Positions 45,700 through 57,132 of a stretch of 64,000 bases of DNA are shown piece after piece. A model generated the notes under the pieces. The model worked only from the letters and a program-made list of their open reading frames with translations. It had not been told where the DNA came from and did no database searches. The position numbers were made by a program, and so were the translations under genes. The stretch comes from Cryptomeria japonica (taxonomy: Eukaryota > Streptophyta > Pinopsida > Cupressales > Cupressaceae). The number at the start of each line of letters is the position of its first letter. Position 1 is the stretch's first letter. The stretch covers positions 185,824,115 to 185,888,114 of the forward strand of contig NC_081413.1 in NCBI RefSeq assembly GCF_030272615.1. Direction: 5' to 3'.

Positions 45700-47560
45700 A
45701 TTTCCTTGCAAATTTGAAAAATTTAGAGGTTAATTTCATTAAAACCCTAACTTTCATTTTCAAAATTGAGCTTGCGAATTGCATAATTTAGATTAATTGT
45801 TTCATATCTGAGTTTTATTCAATTTCAAAATTTAAATTTTCACTTGCAAGTCAAATTTCATATTTAAAATTTTAAAATTAAGTGGTTAATTACAAAAACC
45901 CTAATTTTCATTTTTTTTAAAATTGAGCTTGTGGGTTGTTTAAAATTTGAATTTATCATTTTAGGGTGGCTTCAAATTCAAATTTCCAATCTTGGATCAA
46001 ATTTCAAATTTCAAATTTAAATTTTAAAATTAAGTGGTGTAAAGCGGAAAATCGCGATCGAACCCTAGTTGCTCTCCCCTCTTCCAACTCCGAGGAGAGA
46101 GAAGGGAGAGTCTCTAGGGTTAATGGTTTTCACTTAGGGGAGAGACTTTACATTCAAAAGAGGGGTTGAAACCCACAAGATCCAATCCCACACCATGCAA
46201 GATTGGATGCTAAATGTGTTTCAAGGGTTAAGAAAGCAAGGCTACCCTCTTTTGTAAAGAATGTTGATAGAAGAATTAAGCTAGGAATGCATAGAAAGTG
46301 ACAAAGATTCGCTTATAAACTGAGATAGGGATATAGGATGAAGCTACGGACCTGGAATTAGCAGTAAAATGTCGATACAGCGCTGTCCTACAAATTTGAA
46401 CAAAATTTGTCGGGACGATGGCGCCCGGCGTGCACACGGTCCTCCGAAAAATCCGCGAAACGAAGGGGGATCTGTTCGTCTCTGCACAAGGACTCCAGAT
46501 CTTCAATTTCAGCGGCGTACCTGCAACCTACACACAAAAAAGCAAAGACGATTGGGGGGTTAGGGATTAGGGGTTTGCCTTTAGGTCAAACCCCGGTTTT
46601 GGAATTAACCAAGAAATGAGAAATGTTGTAAATGTAATGTAAAACAAGTACTAATACCTTGTTGTAAGGATGTTTGTATCCTTATGTGCGAAGGTATAGA
46701 TGTTGTTGTTTGTTGTATGTTTGTATGTTGTATGTAGCATGTAGTATGTGATCTCCTCTTCAATGGTTGAATCCTTGTCTTGAATGCAACACTTAGCCTT
46801 GAATGGAGACTTAGAATGATCAATTGCTTGAAAGAATTCTTGAATGCTTGAATGCTTGAGTATAGTTTCCACGTGTTTTCCATCATATCGAATGAAAGAG
46901 GAAAATGTAGTTTATATACTTGTCATTTAGGGCTGATAGACTGATTTTCCTGACCTTAGGCCGACCAGGAAAGATAATTTTCCAATTTGCAAACATAAAG
47001 ACCCGAAGTCCAAAAGAGACCGGGCCCAAAATAGGACCTAGGGACCAGGGCGCTGGGCGCCCTGGTCCTGAAGGACCAGGGCGCTGGGCGCTCTGGTCCC
47101 ACCTCCCGGGACAGTAGGGTGCAAAGGAGGTTCAGACCAGGGTGCAAGAAAATGCAGTTTTCAGTGTCATAATCAGGTTTCGGGGTCTCCATTCAGGTTG
47201 CGTGTTGCGTCGCCATCGTGAAGACCGAAATGCAGTCGAAATTGCAAGTGTCGCAATTTTAGGACGCTACAAGTGGTTAATTAAAAGAGCCCTAACTTTT
47301 AGATTTAAATTGATTATTTCAATTTCCAAATTCCAACATCACTTTTTAAATAAAATTTCAAAATTAAGAGGTTCTTTTTACAAGGCCCTAATTTTATATT
47401 TCCTTAGGTCATTCAAATTCAAATTTTAAAAATTAAGAGGTAATTTTTAGCCGTAATTTTAAATTTAAATTTTTATCTCCTAGTGGGTAATTTTGAATTA
47501 AATTAAGAGGTTATTTTTACATAATCCTAATTTTAAATTTCAATTTCTTAGGGGTTGCTT
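45700..47560 (+). repeat. Degenerate minisatellite in the Ty3-type leader
   Basis: Words of the type AAATTAAGAGGTTAATTTTA followed by AAACCCTAATTTT recur at about 45717, 45885, 46028/47272, 47356, 47429 and 47503, interrupted by the solo LTR at 46038-47271. The last three are spaced 73-84 bp apart. The same words occur on the minus strand in the leader of the 50.5-kb element (near 56890), so the repeat is a family trait. Confidence 0.55.
46038..47271 (-). repeat. Solo Ty3-type LTR, TSD AGTGG
   Basis: The 1234-bp LTR reads TGTAAAGCGG...GGACGCTACA on the plus strand, like the LTR pair at 50551 and 57133. AGTGG occurs on both sides (46033-46037, 47272-47276) and no interior remains. In element sense it is on the minus strand, opposite to the related old element it interrupts. 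It holds two 31-bp hairpin units (47042-47099). Confidence 0.93.
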
Positions 47561-47722
47561 CATAATTATTCTCTATCTTTTCAATCAATTTTTTCATTTA
47601 ATTGAGTAACTATTTTTCCTAGAATTTTGCATTATTCAATTATTTTGCAACTTAGATTCCAAAATTCAAATTTCAAATTTTAAACTTCAAATTTCAAAAT
47701 TCCAAATTCCCTCCCTTAGTGC

Positions 47723-47781
47723 ATGATTTTTACTACTATTAGTCCAACCTATACTATCCCCATGAGAAGAAGTTGTAGAAT
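47723..47781 (+). pseudogene. Gag start of the old Ty3-type element, truncated
   Basis: ATG 47723 begins MIFTTISPTYTIPMRRSCRI. The Gag of the minus-strand element (from 55949) begins MSFTTISPTYTIPVRRSLRI. The near-identity over about 20 residues identifies the family. Similarity stops at about 47781, where an LTR-like sequence starts, so the rest of Gag should lie to the right of the window. Confidence 0.75.
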
Positions 47782-48548
47782 TGATGCAGGAGCATCCCTA
47801 GTTCTTGGCAATCTTGCATTAACCAAAAACATTTTCTTTCAGTTCGTTCATGTTTTGCATTTCATTCTACATTTCTTTGCATTTGCTCACTGGATCTTGC
47901 GGAGTTGGATTTTGATCGTGGACATGTTCATTTACCATATCCTAAGTTCTTAGGACGTTTGGATCTTTTCTCGGCAAGTTATTGATTCTTGAATCTGAGT
48001 CAATTTTTGGGCTTAGAACATCAAAACCGCTTGGGCCTATTTTGAATTTTGGTGAGTCTTGTGGATCATTTTCATAGCTTACAGAGCTTCAATTCATTGT
48101 TTCCAACATTCCTTGGTGTGTGGTCAACCTTCCTTTTGTTCTGCACTTCATTCTTTGGATTTTCTAGAGGATTCTCTTTGGCAAAGGCCGACCTGGTGGT
48201 TTTATACGTTTCATCTTGTTTATCGGCATTTGATTCTTGTTGGGCTGATGCGGATCCCTCTTGATCATATAAATCAATGTAATTAAGCCTGTAGAAATTA
48301 GTTTTTAGAACATAGAAGATATATCTTAAGATTAAGAGGTTCAAAGTTGACCGATATTGTATTTGAGCATGTATGTACTCGAGCTAGATCTTGTAGCCCG
48401 CATGTTGCCAAAAAATTGTAAATGATTTTATTGATATAATTTAGTCTATTTTGCATTACCTCCATCACATTGTATTGATTATGTTGTGTTTTCTCTTGTT
48501 GCATGGTCGAGATTGTTCTCCTTGAGGACCCTCCTAGTCATGACTGCA
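47782..48548 (+). repeat. Probable 5' LTR of a chromovirus-like Ty3 element
   Basis: The segment runs from TGATGCAGGAGCATCC to TGACTGCA (about 767 bp). It is followed after five bases by TGGCATTAGAGTGAG (48554), a mutated TGGTATCAGAGC-type PBS, and then by a Gag ATG at 48630. The start is set by the point where similarity to the older Gag ends. The flanking AGAAT (47777-47781) would be the TSD; its partner lies outside the window. Confidence 0.5.
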
Positions 48549-48629
48549 CTAAGTGGCATTAGAGTGAGATTTTGTTGTAGGGTGGTGGATTGTTGAACCG
48601 GCCTACAACTGTAGAGGACTTGTGTGAAG
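48549..48629 (+). promoter_or_regulatory. PBS and short leader of the chromovirus-like element
   Basis: TGGCATTAGAGTGAG at 48554 differs from the initiator-Met PBS by a few C/T changes. The rest is a short leader to the Gag ATG. Confidence 0.5.
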
Positions 48630-48662
48630 ATGGCGCAAAGAGGAAATAGAAATGGTGGAGTG
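48630..48662 (+). pseudogene. Chromovirus-like gag, first 11 codons
   Basis: ATG 48630 encodes MAQRGNRNGGV and is then cut by the TRIM/copia nest. The duplicated GAGTG (48658-48662 and 63582-63586) lets the frame resume at 63587 with HGNADPTVMEMLRD. Confidence 0.75.
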
Positions 48663-48702
48663 TGTTGGAAAAATGGTCAGTGCTCCCATCAGGATTCGTG
48701 GC

Positions 48703-49771
48703 TGTTGGTATTTTGGTATGGTTTTGTCATTGATGTCAACACCTACTAAAACACTAGCACTTTAGAGATCTAGCAGCATTCACTGGCAAGCAAGTAACTA
48801 TTGCACAGTTAGTGGTATATGGTTCACCGGAAGGATATAATGATCACCGGCACTTGGAATGATATGGAAGACACTTGGTAATATCGAAGACATCGAATGG
48901 ACATCTTATCTTAATGAATTAATCATTGGTATATTCATATTTGCATATTTGCTTTTATCGGCAAATAGGTCCAGGGTTATCTAGGGTTACACCAACAGGC
49001 TTATCTTTTCCAGATCGGCATGGCACGCTATGGAGATGATTAACAATTGTTGTAAATGCATTAAGCTGACATGTTCAATTGGTTATTGCATCGGATATTA
49101 TATTGTTTGTAAAAAAAATTTCTTGTAATATCTTGTAGAGCCGACCTACTAAAATTGGTCTTAGGTTATGGTATAAAGGTAAGATCTTATTTGTAAGATC
49201 AAGTGTGGAATACGAAAAAAGAATTGTGTGAAGGTATATGTGAGATTAAGCAATGCAATACACACAGACATCATTTGAAGGTGAAGCTAGGTTTTTATGA
49301 AAGCATATCAGCATTACACCAGTACTGAATCTAGCATATGAAGATGCTATTTTGAGTAGTACATTCTTATTGGATTTAACTATCCAATTATAGTCAGTGT
49401 GACTCCCATTTTGTGATTGAGCAGTGAGCTCTAGGTGCTTGGCCTTTCTGCATGTGCAAACCCCATTTATGTACAATTACCATCTGCAGTAGTATCATCT
49501 GATTGTGGGTAAGGTTTCCCACCGTGGTTTTTCCCCTTACAGGGTTTCCATGTACAAATATTGGTGTTATGTGTTGTGGATGACTTTGTGTTTATGTTTC
49601 ATGCACTAACCTTTACTGGTATAGCAATTAACTATTAAAACTGTCTACCAACATACTTAACTGGTTTACCGGTATTAAGCATTAAGTTGGTTAAGTTATT
49701 TTTGGTTTGAATTTAGTTGACAACTGATTCACCCCCCCACCCCCCCTCTCAGTTGTCTCCGGGACCTAACA
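48703..49771 (+). repeat. 5' LTR of copia element 3
   Basis: 1069 bp, TGTTGGTATTTTGG to GGACCTAACA. TATA box TATAAA at 49172-49177. It has the shared CACCGTGGTTTTTCCCC block near 49521 and a C-rich run near 49731. Confidence 0.93.
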
Positions 49772-49827
49772 ATTGGTATCAAAGCTTAGTCCTCTTTTGC
49801 AGAAGTTTAACAGCTTGAGGAGATCCA

Positions 49828-50550
49828 ATGTCTACTAACTATTTCAGGAATGACAGTCCTAAACTTGATGGAACCAACTATGGCATATGGAAGATCAGAA
49901 TGGAGACACATCTAAATTGCATTGGAAAGGACATCTGGGATGTTACAAAGAATGGTTATACTGCTACTGTACCAAGTTAGCCCAGTCCAGCTAACTTGAC
50001 TAAAGATGAAGAAAATGATTGCAAAGCAAGAGAAGCACTTTTGGGTGCATTATCATATCAACAAATCATGGGACTATCAGATAGGTCTACTGCTAAATCT
50101 ATTTTGGATCATTTGGAAACACTGAATGAAGGAGATTCCACAGTCAAAATTACAAAACTTGAAAGCTTCCGAGTCAGGTATGAACATTTGAAAATGGAAG
50201 AAGATGAAAGGATTTCTGCTTTTATAGAAAGAGTAAATGAAATTGTTTTGGGTATTAAATGTTGTGGAGGAACCTTAAGTGAGGATGAAATTGTTTCAAA
50301 AGTTTAAAGAGGATTGCCACCGGCATATAAAATGAAGGTTACTGCTATAAATGAGTTGAGAACAATGCCTAATACATCAGTAACTAGGGATACATTGATT
50401 GGAAAACTTTCAGCTTTTGAAATTGAGGAATTTGATCCTGCTGCTACTATTAAGATAGATTTAGCCTTTAAAGCATCAACATCATCTGCTCCATCATTTG
50501 ACAAATCTGATTGGAAAGCCTTTTATGCAAGAGAACTTGAAGAAAGCAGG
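49828..50550 (+). pseudogene. Copia element 3 gag, 5' part
   Basis: ATG 49828 starts a Gag with the copia UBN2-type core: KLDGTNYGIWKIRMETHL, ALLGALSYQQIMGL, LKMEEDERISAFIERVNEIV, RGLPPAYKMKV. It is 241 codons up to the insertion at 50550, in one frame, with stops at TAG 49978 and TAA 50305. After the GCAGG duplication it continues in the same frame at 58408 (KENEELEALFARK). Confidence 0.9.
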
Positions 50551-51780
50551 TGTAAAGCGGAAAAATTGAACCCTAGTCATTCCCCCCTCCCCAACTCCGA
50601 GGAGGGAGAAGGGAGAGTCACTAGGGTTGATGGTTTTCACTTAGGAGGGACTTTACATTCAAAAGAGGGGTTGAAATCCACAAGATCCAATCCCACGCAA
50701 TGCAAGATTGGATTCTATATGAGTTTCAAGGGTTGTGATAGCAAGGATACCCTCTTTTGTAAAGAATGTAGATGGAAAGATTGAACTAGGAATGCATAGA
50801 AAGTGAGAAAGATTCGCTTATAAACTGAGTTAGGGATATAGGATGAAGCTGCGGACCTGGAATTAGCAGTAAAATGTCGAGATGGCGCTGTCCTGCAAAT
50901 TTGAGCAAAAGTTGACGGGATAATGGCGCCCGGTGTGCACACGGTCCTCTGAAAAATCCATGAAACGAAGGGGGATCTGTTCGTCTCTACACAAGGATTC
51001 TAGATCTTCAATTTCAGCTGCGTACCTACAAGCTACACACAGAAAAGCAAAGACGATTGGGGGGTTAGAGATTAGGGGTTTGCCCTTAGGTCAAACCCCA
51101 GTTTTGGAATTAACCAAGAAATGAGAAATGTTGTAAATGTAATGTAAAACAAGTACTAGTACCTTGTTGTAAGGATGTTTGTATCCTTATATGTGAAGGT
51201 ATAGATGTTGTTGTTTGTTGTATGTTGTATGTTGTAGCATGTAATGTGTTGTAAGTGATCTCCTCTTCAATGGTTGAATCCTTGTCTTGAATGCAACACT
51301 TAGCCTTGAATGGAGACTTAGAATGATCAATTGCTTGAAGGAATGCTTGAATGCTTGAATGTTTGAGTATCGTTTCCACGTCTTGTACACATATGTCCTT
51401 CCTCCTCAAAATGGGAGAGGAAATGTAGTTTATATACTTGCCAATTAGGGTTGATAGACTGATTTTCCTGACCTTGGGCCGACTAGGAAAGATTATTTTC
51501 CAAATTGCCAACAAAAAGGCCCGAAGTCCCATAGGAGACCGGGCCCAAAATAGGGCCAGGGACCAGGGCGCTGGTCGTCATGGTCCTGGGGGACCAGGGC
51601 GCTGGGCGCTCTGGTCCCACCTCCCGGGACAGCAGGGTGCAAGGAGGATCAGGCCAGGGTGCTAGAAAAATGGTGTCATGAGCAAGTTTCAGGGTCTCCA
51701 TTCAGGTTTAGTGTTGCATCACCATCGTGAAGACCCAAATGCGGTCGAAATTGCAAGTGTCACAATTTTAGGACGCTACA
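50551..51780 (-). repeat. 3' LTR (element sense) of the non-autonomous Ty3-type element
   Basis: 1230 bp, TGTAAAGCGG to GGACGCTACA on the plus strand. It has two 31-bp hairpin units (51560-51617). The GGATAATGGCGCC form of the shared GTGCACACGGTCC motif is at 50918-50949. Confidence 0.94.
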
Positions 51781-52518
51781 TTTAGCCCCCACTTTAGCGG
51801 GAGTATAAGCGTACGCTCATACTTCTGGTAAAGTACAAGGAAACAACATTGAAAAACTTTCACCACGTCAAGGAGGCAAGATACACCAAGCCCCCAGTGG
51901 ACTAAGGATCTTACGACTTCGATTGACAAGGTAAAAGGGAAGATCACGAGGGAGAACCATGACTGTCAGTAGTAAGGTTCCCCCACTATGAGTCATGCAA
52001 GAAAGATATCAAAAATTTTCAAGGCAAAGCTAAATTTGTCAAGAAATTTTCAAGTATCTTGAAAAGATATGAACGGGATGTATGCCCCCCTACGTTAAAG
52101 CGATCGCACACGCCTCACCGGGGGTGATTACTTTAAGGTAGTGATACATATAAGAAATGAGAAAGGAAAGGAGCACGTTATCGCAAGGATTTAGCCCCCA
52201 AGTGTGAGATAAGCCCAAGGATAATAGACACAAAACACAAAGCACGAGGTGACTTCGCTTTCCTCGGGGTCAGTATGCTGTATTCATGTATATCATATGT
52301 ATGTATGCATAATTGTTCTTCATTCCCCAATCAAGGAAGGTCACCTAGAAGAAGGGAACACATGTGTCTTTTGAGTCAACATGAGAGAGATCGAGAGATC
52401 TCAATGCTTTGCATCGTCCTCAAGTAGACAACACTAAGTACAACAAATAGAAGAATGAGAATAACACATAGAAGAAGTAATGAAAGAGAGGAGGAGAGAA
52501 TCTGCTATGCTAATGAAA
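51781..52518 (-). other. 3' non-coding region with polypurine tract
   Basis: In element sense this lies between the last coding frame and the 3' LTR. The PPT (AAAGTGGGGGCTAAA) occupies about 51781-51795. No pol-derived sequence is found in the 740 bp. Confidence 0.7.
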
Positions 52519-55500
52519 CTAGTCTAGCACGTCATCTACCCCCCGATCTTGCTGATCAATGTTTCGGGAAGGCAGGGAACACGCTAGAGGAGGAACATCC
52601 AACATAGCAGATGGAGCTATCACAAGATCCAAACAAGGGCTATGTTCATATCCCAAGCCGCGGTGTTCTTGTCTAGGAGCTAGGATAAGTGCTTTAGAAA
52701 ATTCGTTAGATAAATGGTTATCAATATCAACAAGTTCATATTCACTATCAGAATGAATAGGAGAAGTAGCATTTTCATCATGAATAACATTTTCATCTAT
52801 ATCATCATCAAGATTTATAAAAATAGGATCTTTAACTTGCACAGGATCAAGACCATCATGCATCTTATGTTTAGGAGATTTCAGCTCAATCGTCGGCTAA
52901 GGAGAAAATGGAATAATGCTTGTTGAAGGTGTTTTTGGGGATTGCAAAGTTTGAGCTCTAAGACGACGCTTTCGTCGGCGTTCACGTACAGAACGATTTC
53001 GTCTAGTCTTAGTAGGAAGATTAGGAGATTGAGGAGGAGGAATGTTCTCATCCTTTTCATTTGGGTGTTTAGGTTGTGGTCTCTTAGGTTGAACAATAGG
53101 AGAAGAGGAAGGTCTCTTCTCTCCATAAGAGGAAGGAGGAGGAACTGCTCCATATAAGGGAGGAATATTTGGTTTAGGAAGGAGGCCAAGTCCATCATGA
53201 CGAGGAGGGATAGGCCTACTTTTAGGAAGTTTATTAATCATAGGCATAGTCACATCCATAGGGATGGGTTGGGAATCTTCTTGAGGAAAGACATTAGTTT
53301 TATCTTTCAAAGGAAGAACTTCCTTCTCAAGAACGATAGGAATGTCAAGTTTGGGTGTTCTAGGTTCACTTAGAGAAAGGATCATATCTTTTTTCCACTT
53401 TTGATAAGATTTGAAAAGATGATCACTTCGTGGAGGAAGAGATTGGAATTGTTTAGGCCAAAAGTAATCTATAGGAACACTAGAAGTTCTTTTAGCTGGT
53501 TTAAAGAGACTATGATTGACAGTAACAACTTCACCATTATGGGGAAATTTCTAACACTTGTGGATAGGAGAAGCAATAGCTTTCATGGAAGATAGCCAAG
53601 GATAGACTAGCTTCACACGAAATTGTTCGGATGATGGAATGATAGCAAAGTCCATATCAAGGGTTTTGTTATGGACCTCAATAGGTAATGTAATAGAACC
53701 AATTGCAGGAGAAGAAAATGCATCAAATAATTTCACAACCACATTTGTTTTGTCATAGATCACTTGATTCAATTATAAAGTAAAAAGAAATTCTTCAGTA
53801 ATGATATTAACCATGCAAGAAGGATCAATAAGCACTCCACGGCAAGGTATATTTTTTATTTTTGCAACTATATATAAAGGACCATCAGGTGCCCTGATAG
53901 TTTCACTGCAATCAAATGTGATGGAAAGTTCTTTAGGGATTTTCTGCTGCTCCACAAAATTAATCACATTAGGAGTCATAGACACAAGATCATCAGGTGA
54001 GACAGAGGAATCAGTAGTATCAATTGCATTAGAGGTATGAGAAGGCAATGGATCAGTAAAAATCTGAAGATTTTGGTTAGGAGGAGCTACAGATGTGTTG
54101 CCTTTATCATTCACACCAGAAACAGAGATAGTATTATTATCAATCAAATCTTGAATTTTCCCCTTTAAAGCAAAACATTTTTCAGTATCATGCCCAGGTT
54201 GACGATGAAATTGAAAAAAGATTTGTTATCAAAATAAGGTGAATTAATCTTTGCAGGATCAATTTGCCTTATAGGAGGAAGAGTAAGCACATTTTGTTCC
54301 AATAACTTATTCATAATACTATGCAATGATTCATTCAAAGGAGTAAACTTTCTTTCTTTCCTGAAAAACTTAGAAATAGGAGACACACCTGATGCTGCAT
54401 TCACATTGTTGTTGATGATGTTTTCATTGAATTTAATGGACTCTCTGTTCGGTTTAAACTTCCCAAAGGGTTGTTGACTACTATCACCCTTATCACTCGG
54501 AGCCATAGGATGTGATTGTTCCATTTGACTCATAGTCAGTTGATAATTGTGAAGAGTTGCGCACAACTGTTGGAAAGAAGTAAACTCAGAAAACAGGAGT
54601 TTTTCTCTAATGTCTTTTTGTAAATTAGAAATAAAGATTCTTTGAATATCATTGTCAGGCACTGGAAAAGAAATTTGAGCATACAAATGCTTATATCTAC
54701 CAATGAAATCAGTCACTTTTTCTTTAACACCTTGTTTACAATGCATTAAATCAATCAAAGTAACTTTAGGACTTATATTGTTTTGAAATTGTTGAATGAA
54801 AGCATTTGCAAGTTGTCCGAAAGAAGTAATAGAATAGGAAGGCAATGAGCAATACCATTGTAGGGCTTTGTCTCTTAATGTTCTAGTAAACAATTTTGCA
54901 AGCAACCTTTGGTCATAAGCAAAATCAGTACATATTGTTTGAAAGGTCTTAACATGTGTTAGAGGATCACCCTTACCATTATAAAGCTCCAAATGCAGAA
55001 TTTCAACATGTTTAGGGGGAATAGCTTGGACAATGTCAAGAGAAAGTGGGCTCGCAACATCAAATGTGGGCACACTAAACTTAGATTGATTCATAGAGGC
55101 AATTTGTTGCTGTAAAGAAGAGACAGTTTGTGCAAGATTATTAATGGTCGCTTCAGTCGACAAGTTCATATTAGATGTGTTAAATTGTGATGGAGGTGTT
55201 ATGTTATTGAAAGAAGGTAGAGAATAAGGTGGTGGGACACTATGATAGATAGTCATAGGAGATGATTGGAAAGGAGGAACACTACAAGGAGGAATGGAAT
55301 GGTTAAATGAATTGCCCCCTTGTGTCATGTTCATTTGTGGTGATATAATAGGAACACTCATTGAAGGAATGAATGAAGAAGTTGGATTGAATGAATGAAG
55401 AGGGTTAATTGAATAAGAGGGATTGCCCCCATGACTGGTGATCATAGGAGGAATGTCTTGTGTTGAAGTAGTCATTATGTTTGATGTAAAAGTAGGTATA

Positions 55501-55949
55501 CTAGCAATAGGAGTCGTCAAAGGAATAGAATGATTGTCTTGAGTAGGAGGTTGTGTATAACCTAAGGTTTCGGCACAACTCTTCATAGGCATCACATTTG
55601 AATCCACAATGTGTGCAATACCACGCAAAATATCAATTCCATTCTTATCACTTTGAAGCATACGTTTTAGACCCTCAATTAAAGGAAGAGCTTGACTATC
55701 AGGGTATTCTTGAGACATCCATTGTCGAAAATCATCAAATTGGTTATCCAATTTTGAAAGTTGTTCTACAGAAACCTCATGGAGAGCTTCTTCATCATTA
55801 AGAGGATTAGAGGAATTACCCATGTCCTCGTTAAAAAGACCATTCAAATTAGGTTCCATCTCCTCAGTAATTAAACCTTGGAAAGACTTAATTCTAAGGC
55901 TTCGTCTAACGGGAATAGTGTAGGTAGGGCTTATTGTTGTAAAACTCAT
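52519..55949 (-). pseudogene. Gag-protease-tail polyprotein of the non-autonomous Ty3-type element
   Basis: Gag starts at ATG 55949 (MSFTTISPTYTIPVRRSLRI). After a Pro/Ser/Thr-rich N-part comes a Ty3-type Gag core: LELYNGKGDPLTHVKTFQT, LRDKALQWYCSLP, FGQLANAFIQQF, GRYKHLY. The frame ends at 54165, but a T6 run at 54213-54219 allows or requires a -1 shift into a second frame. That frame reads FHRQPGHDTEKC (a Tat/Ogre-like half knuckle), then an aspartic-protease-like LIDPSCMVNIITEEF, VVVKLFDAFSSPA and LVYPWLSSMKAIAS. It continues with stops near 53773, 53551 and 52894 through Pro-rich and Arg-rich (RERRRKRRLR) segments to 52519. The typical protease DTG/DSG is altered to DPS. No RT or integrase follows. 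Confidence 0.85.
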
Positions 55950-57132
55950 GCACTAGAGAGAGAGAAAAGATTTTGAATTTTAGAGGTAGCAAATTTCAGT
56001 AAAACCAGCCAATCTTCTAGATTTAAGCTGTTAAATACAATCAGGACAATCTCCCGAAATTTCGGAAAAAATGTCCAGGACCGTGGCGCTCGGGGTGCAC
56101 ACGGTCCTCACAACTTTTTTCGAAATTTGCAGGGATGAAAGTTATGATGATTTTACAGCTAACTTGAAAAAATTGAGTGATTTTACGATCTGTAGATAGG
56201 CCAAATTAAAGTTGCAATCTCAAAATTGAACCCTACCAAGATTGTCGAAAAATGCAAAATTTGAATTTTGAAAAAGAGAGGGAAACTGAAATTTTGAATT
56301 TTATGATTTTAGAGGGAATGTTAAGAGCAATGCAAGTTTTGAAATTTGAAAATTGACTCAATTTCACGCAAAATTCAATTTTGAAAGCGGAAATCAAAGT
56401 TGTTGTAATTAAGCACTTAATTTCAAAAGTCACAAATTGCAAAAATTTGAATAAATCACTGAAATTTCGAATGAATGCTAACACACTTTTCAGATTTAGG
56501 ACTGTAAGAAACACAATTTTGACACAAATTTCAATTTCAACAATTTTTGAATGATTAGAAGCCTCAATCCAAGCAATCACTAGACCAACTTTGACTGTAA
56601 TTTTGAAGGTGTTAAAATTGATAAAATTAGCCAAAATTCTGGATTTTAGCAGGAAAATACAGTAAGATCTCGCTCCCGAAATTTTAGAAAAAATGTCGAG
56701 GACGATGGCGCTCGGAGTGCACACGGTCCTCGCAACTTTTTTCCAAATTTTCAGGGATGAAAGATATTGTGATTTTATTGCGGAATCCAAAGTTACAGCC
56801 GATTTGGAGATGTTTTGATCAGTGAAATTATCAGTCAAAGGTTGAATCAAGAGGGTTTCAAAAATTAGGGTTTTGACACTTAACCACTTAATTTTAAAAA
56901 TCAAAGCACAAATATGAATTGATAATTTGTAATAGAAGGGCAGATCTAAAACAAGCATTAACAATTAAACATTTCACAAGTTTAATTACTTAAAAAGAAA
57001 ATTTAGGGTTTTTATGCAATTAACCTCTAAAATTTTGCAAAAGATCAAACATGGAAATATAATTAGGAAAGCAAAATTTTCAGATCTAACCATGAATAAT
57101 CAGAAAGGATGTTCACGTCGGGTTCACCAAAA
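55950..57132 (-). other. Leader of the non-autonomous Ty3-type element, with PBS
   Basis: In element sense it begins TTTTGGTGAACCCGACGTG (57132 downwards), the PBS region. The remainder is non-coding, A/T homopolymer-rich, and holds two copies of the 32-nt GC-rich motif also present in the LTR (56078-56109, 56700-56731). A minus-strand open frame at 56964-56233 is Phe/Ile/Lys-rich and looks like a by-product of base composition. Confidence 0.7.

Noticed and set aside
46920-47192. GC-rich open frames on both strands of the solo LTR (and equivalents at 51438-51701 and 58020-58323)
   Set aside because: They are translations of the palindromic 31-bp units, which stay open on both strands because of composition; no protein motif is present.
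56233-56964. A 243-codon minus-strand ORF as a gene
   Set aside because: It lies in the leader of the Ty3-type element, is made of Phe/Ile/Lys-rich translation of A/T runs and contains the repeated GC motif; no homology pattern is visible.
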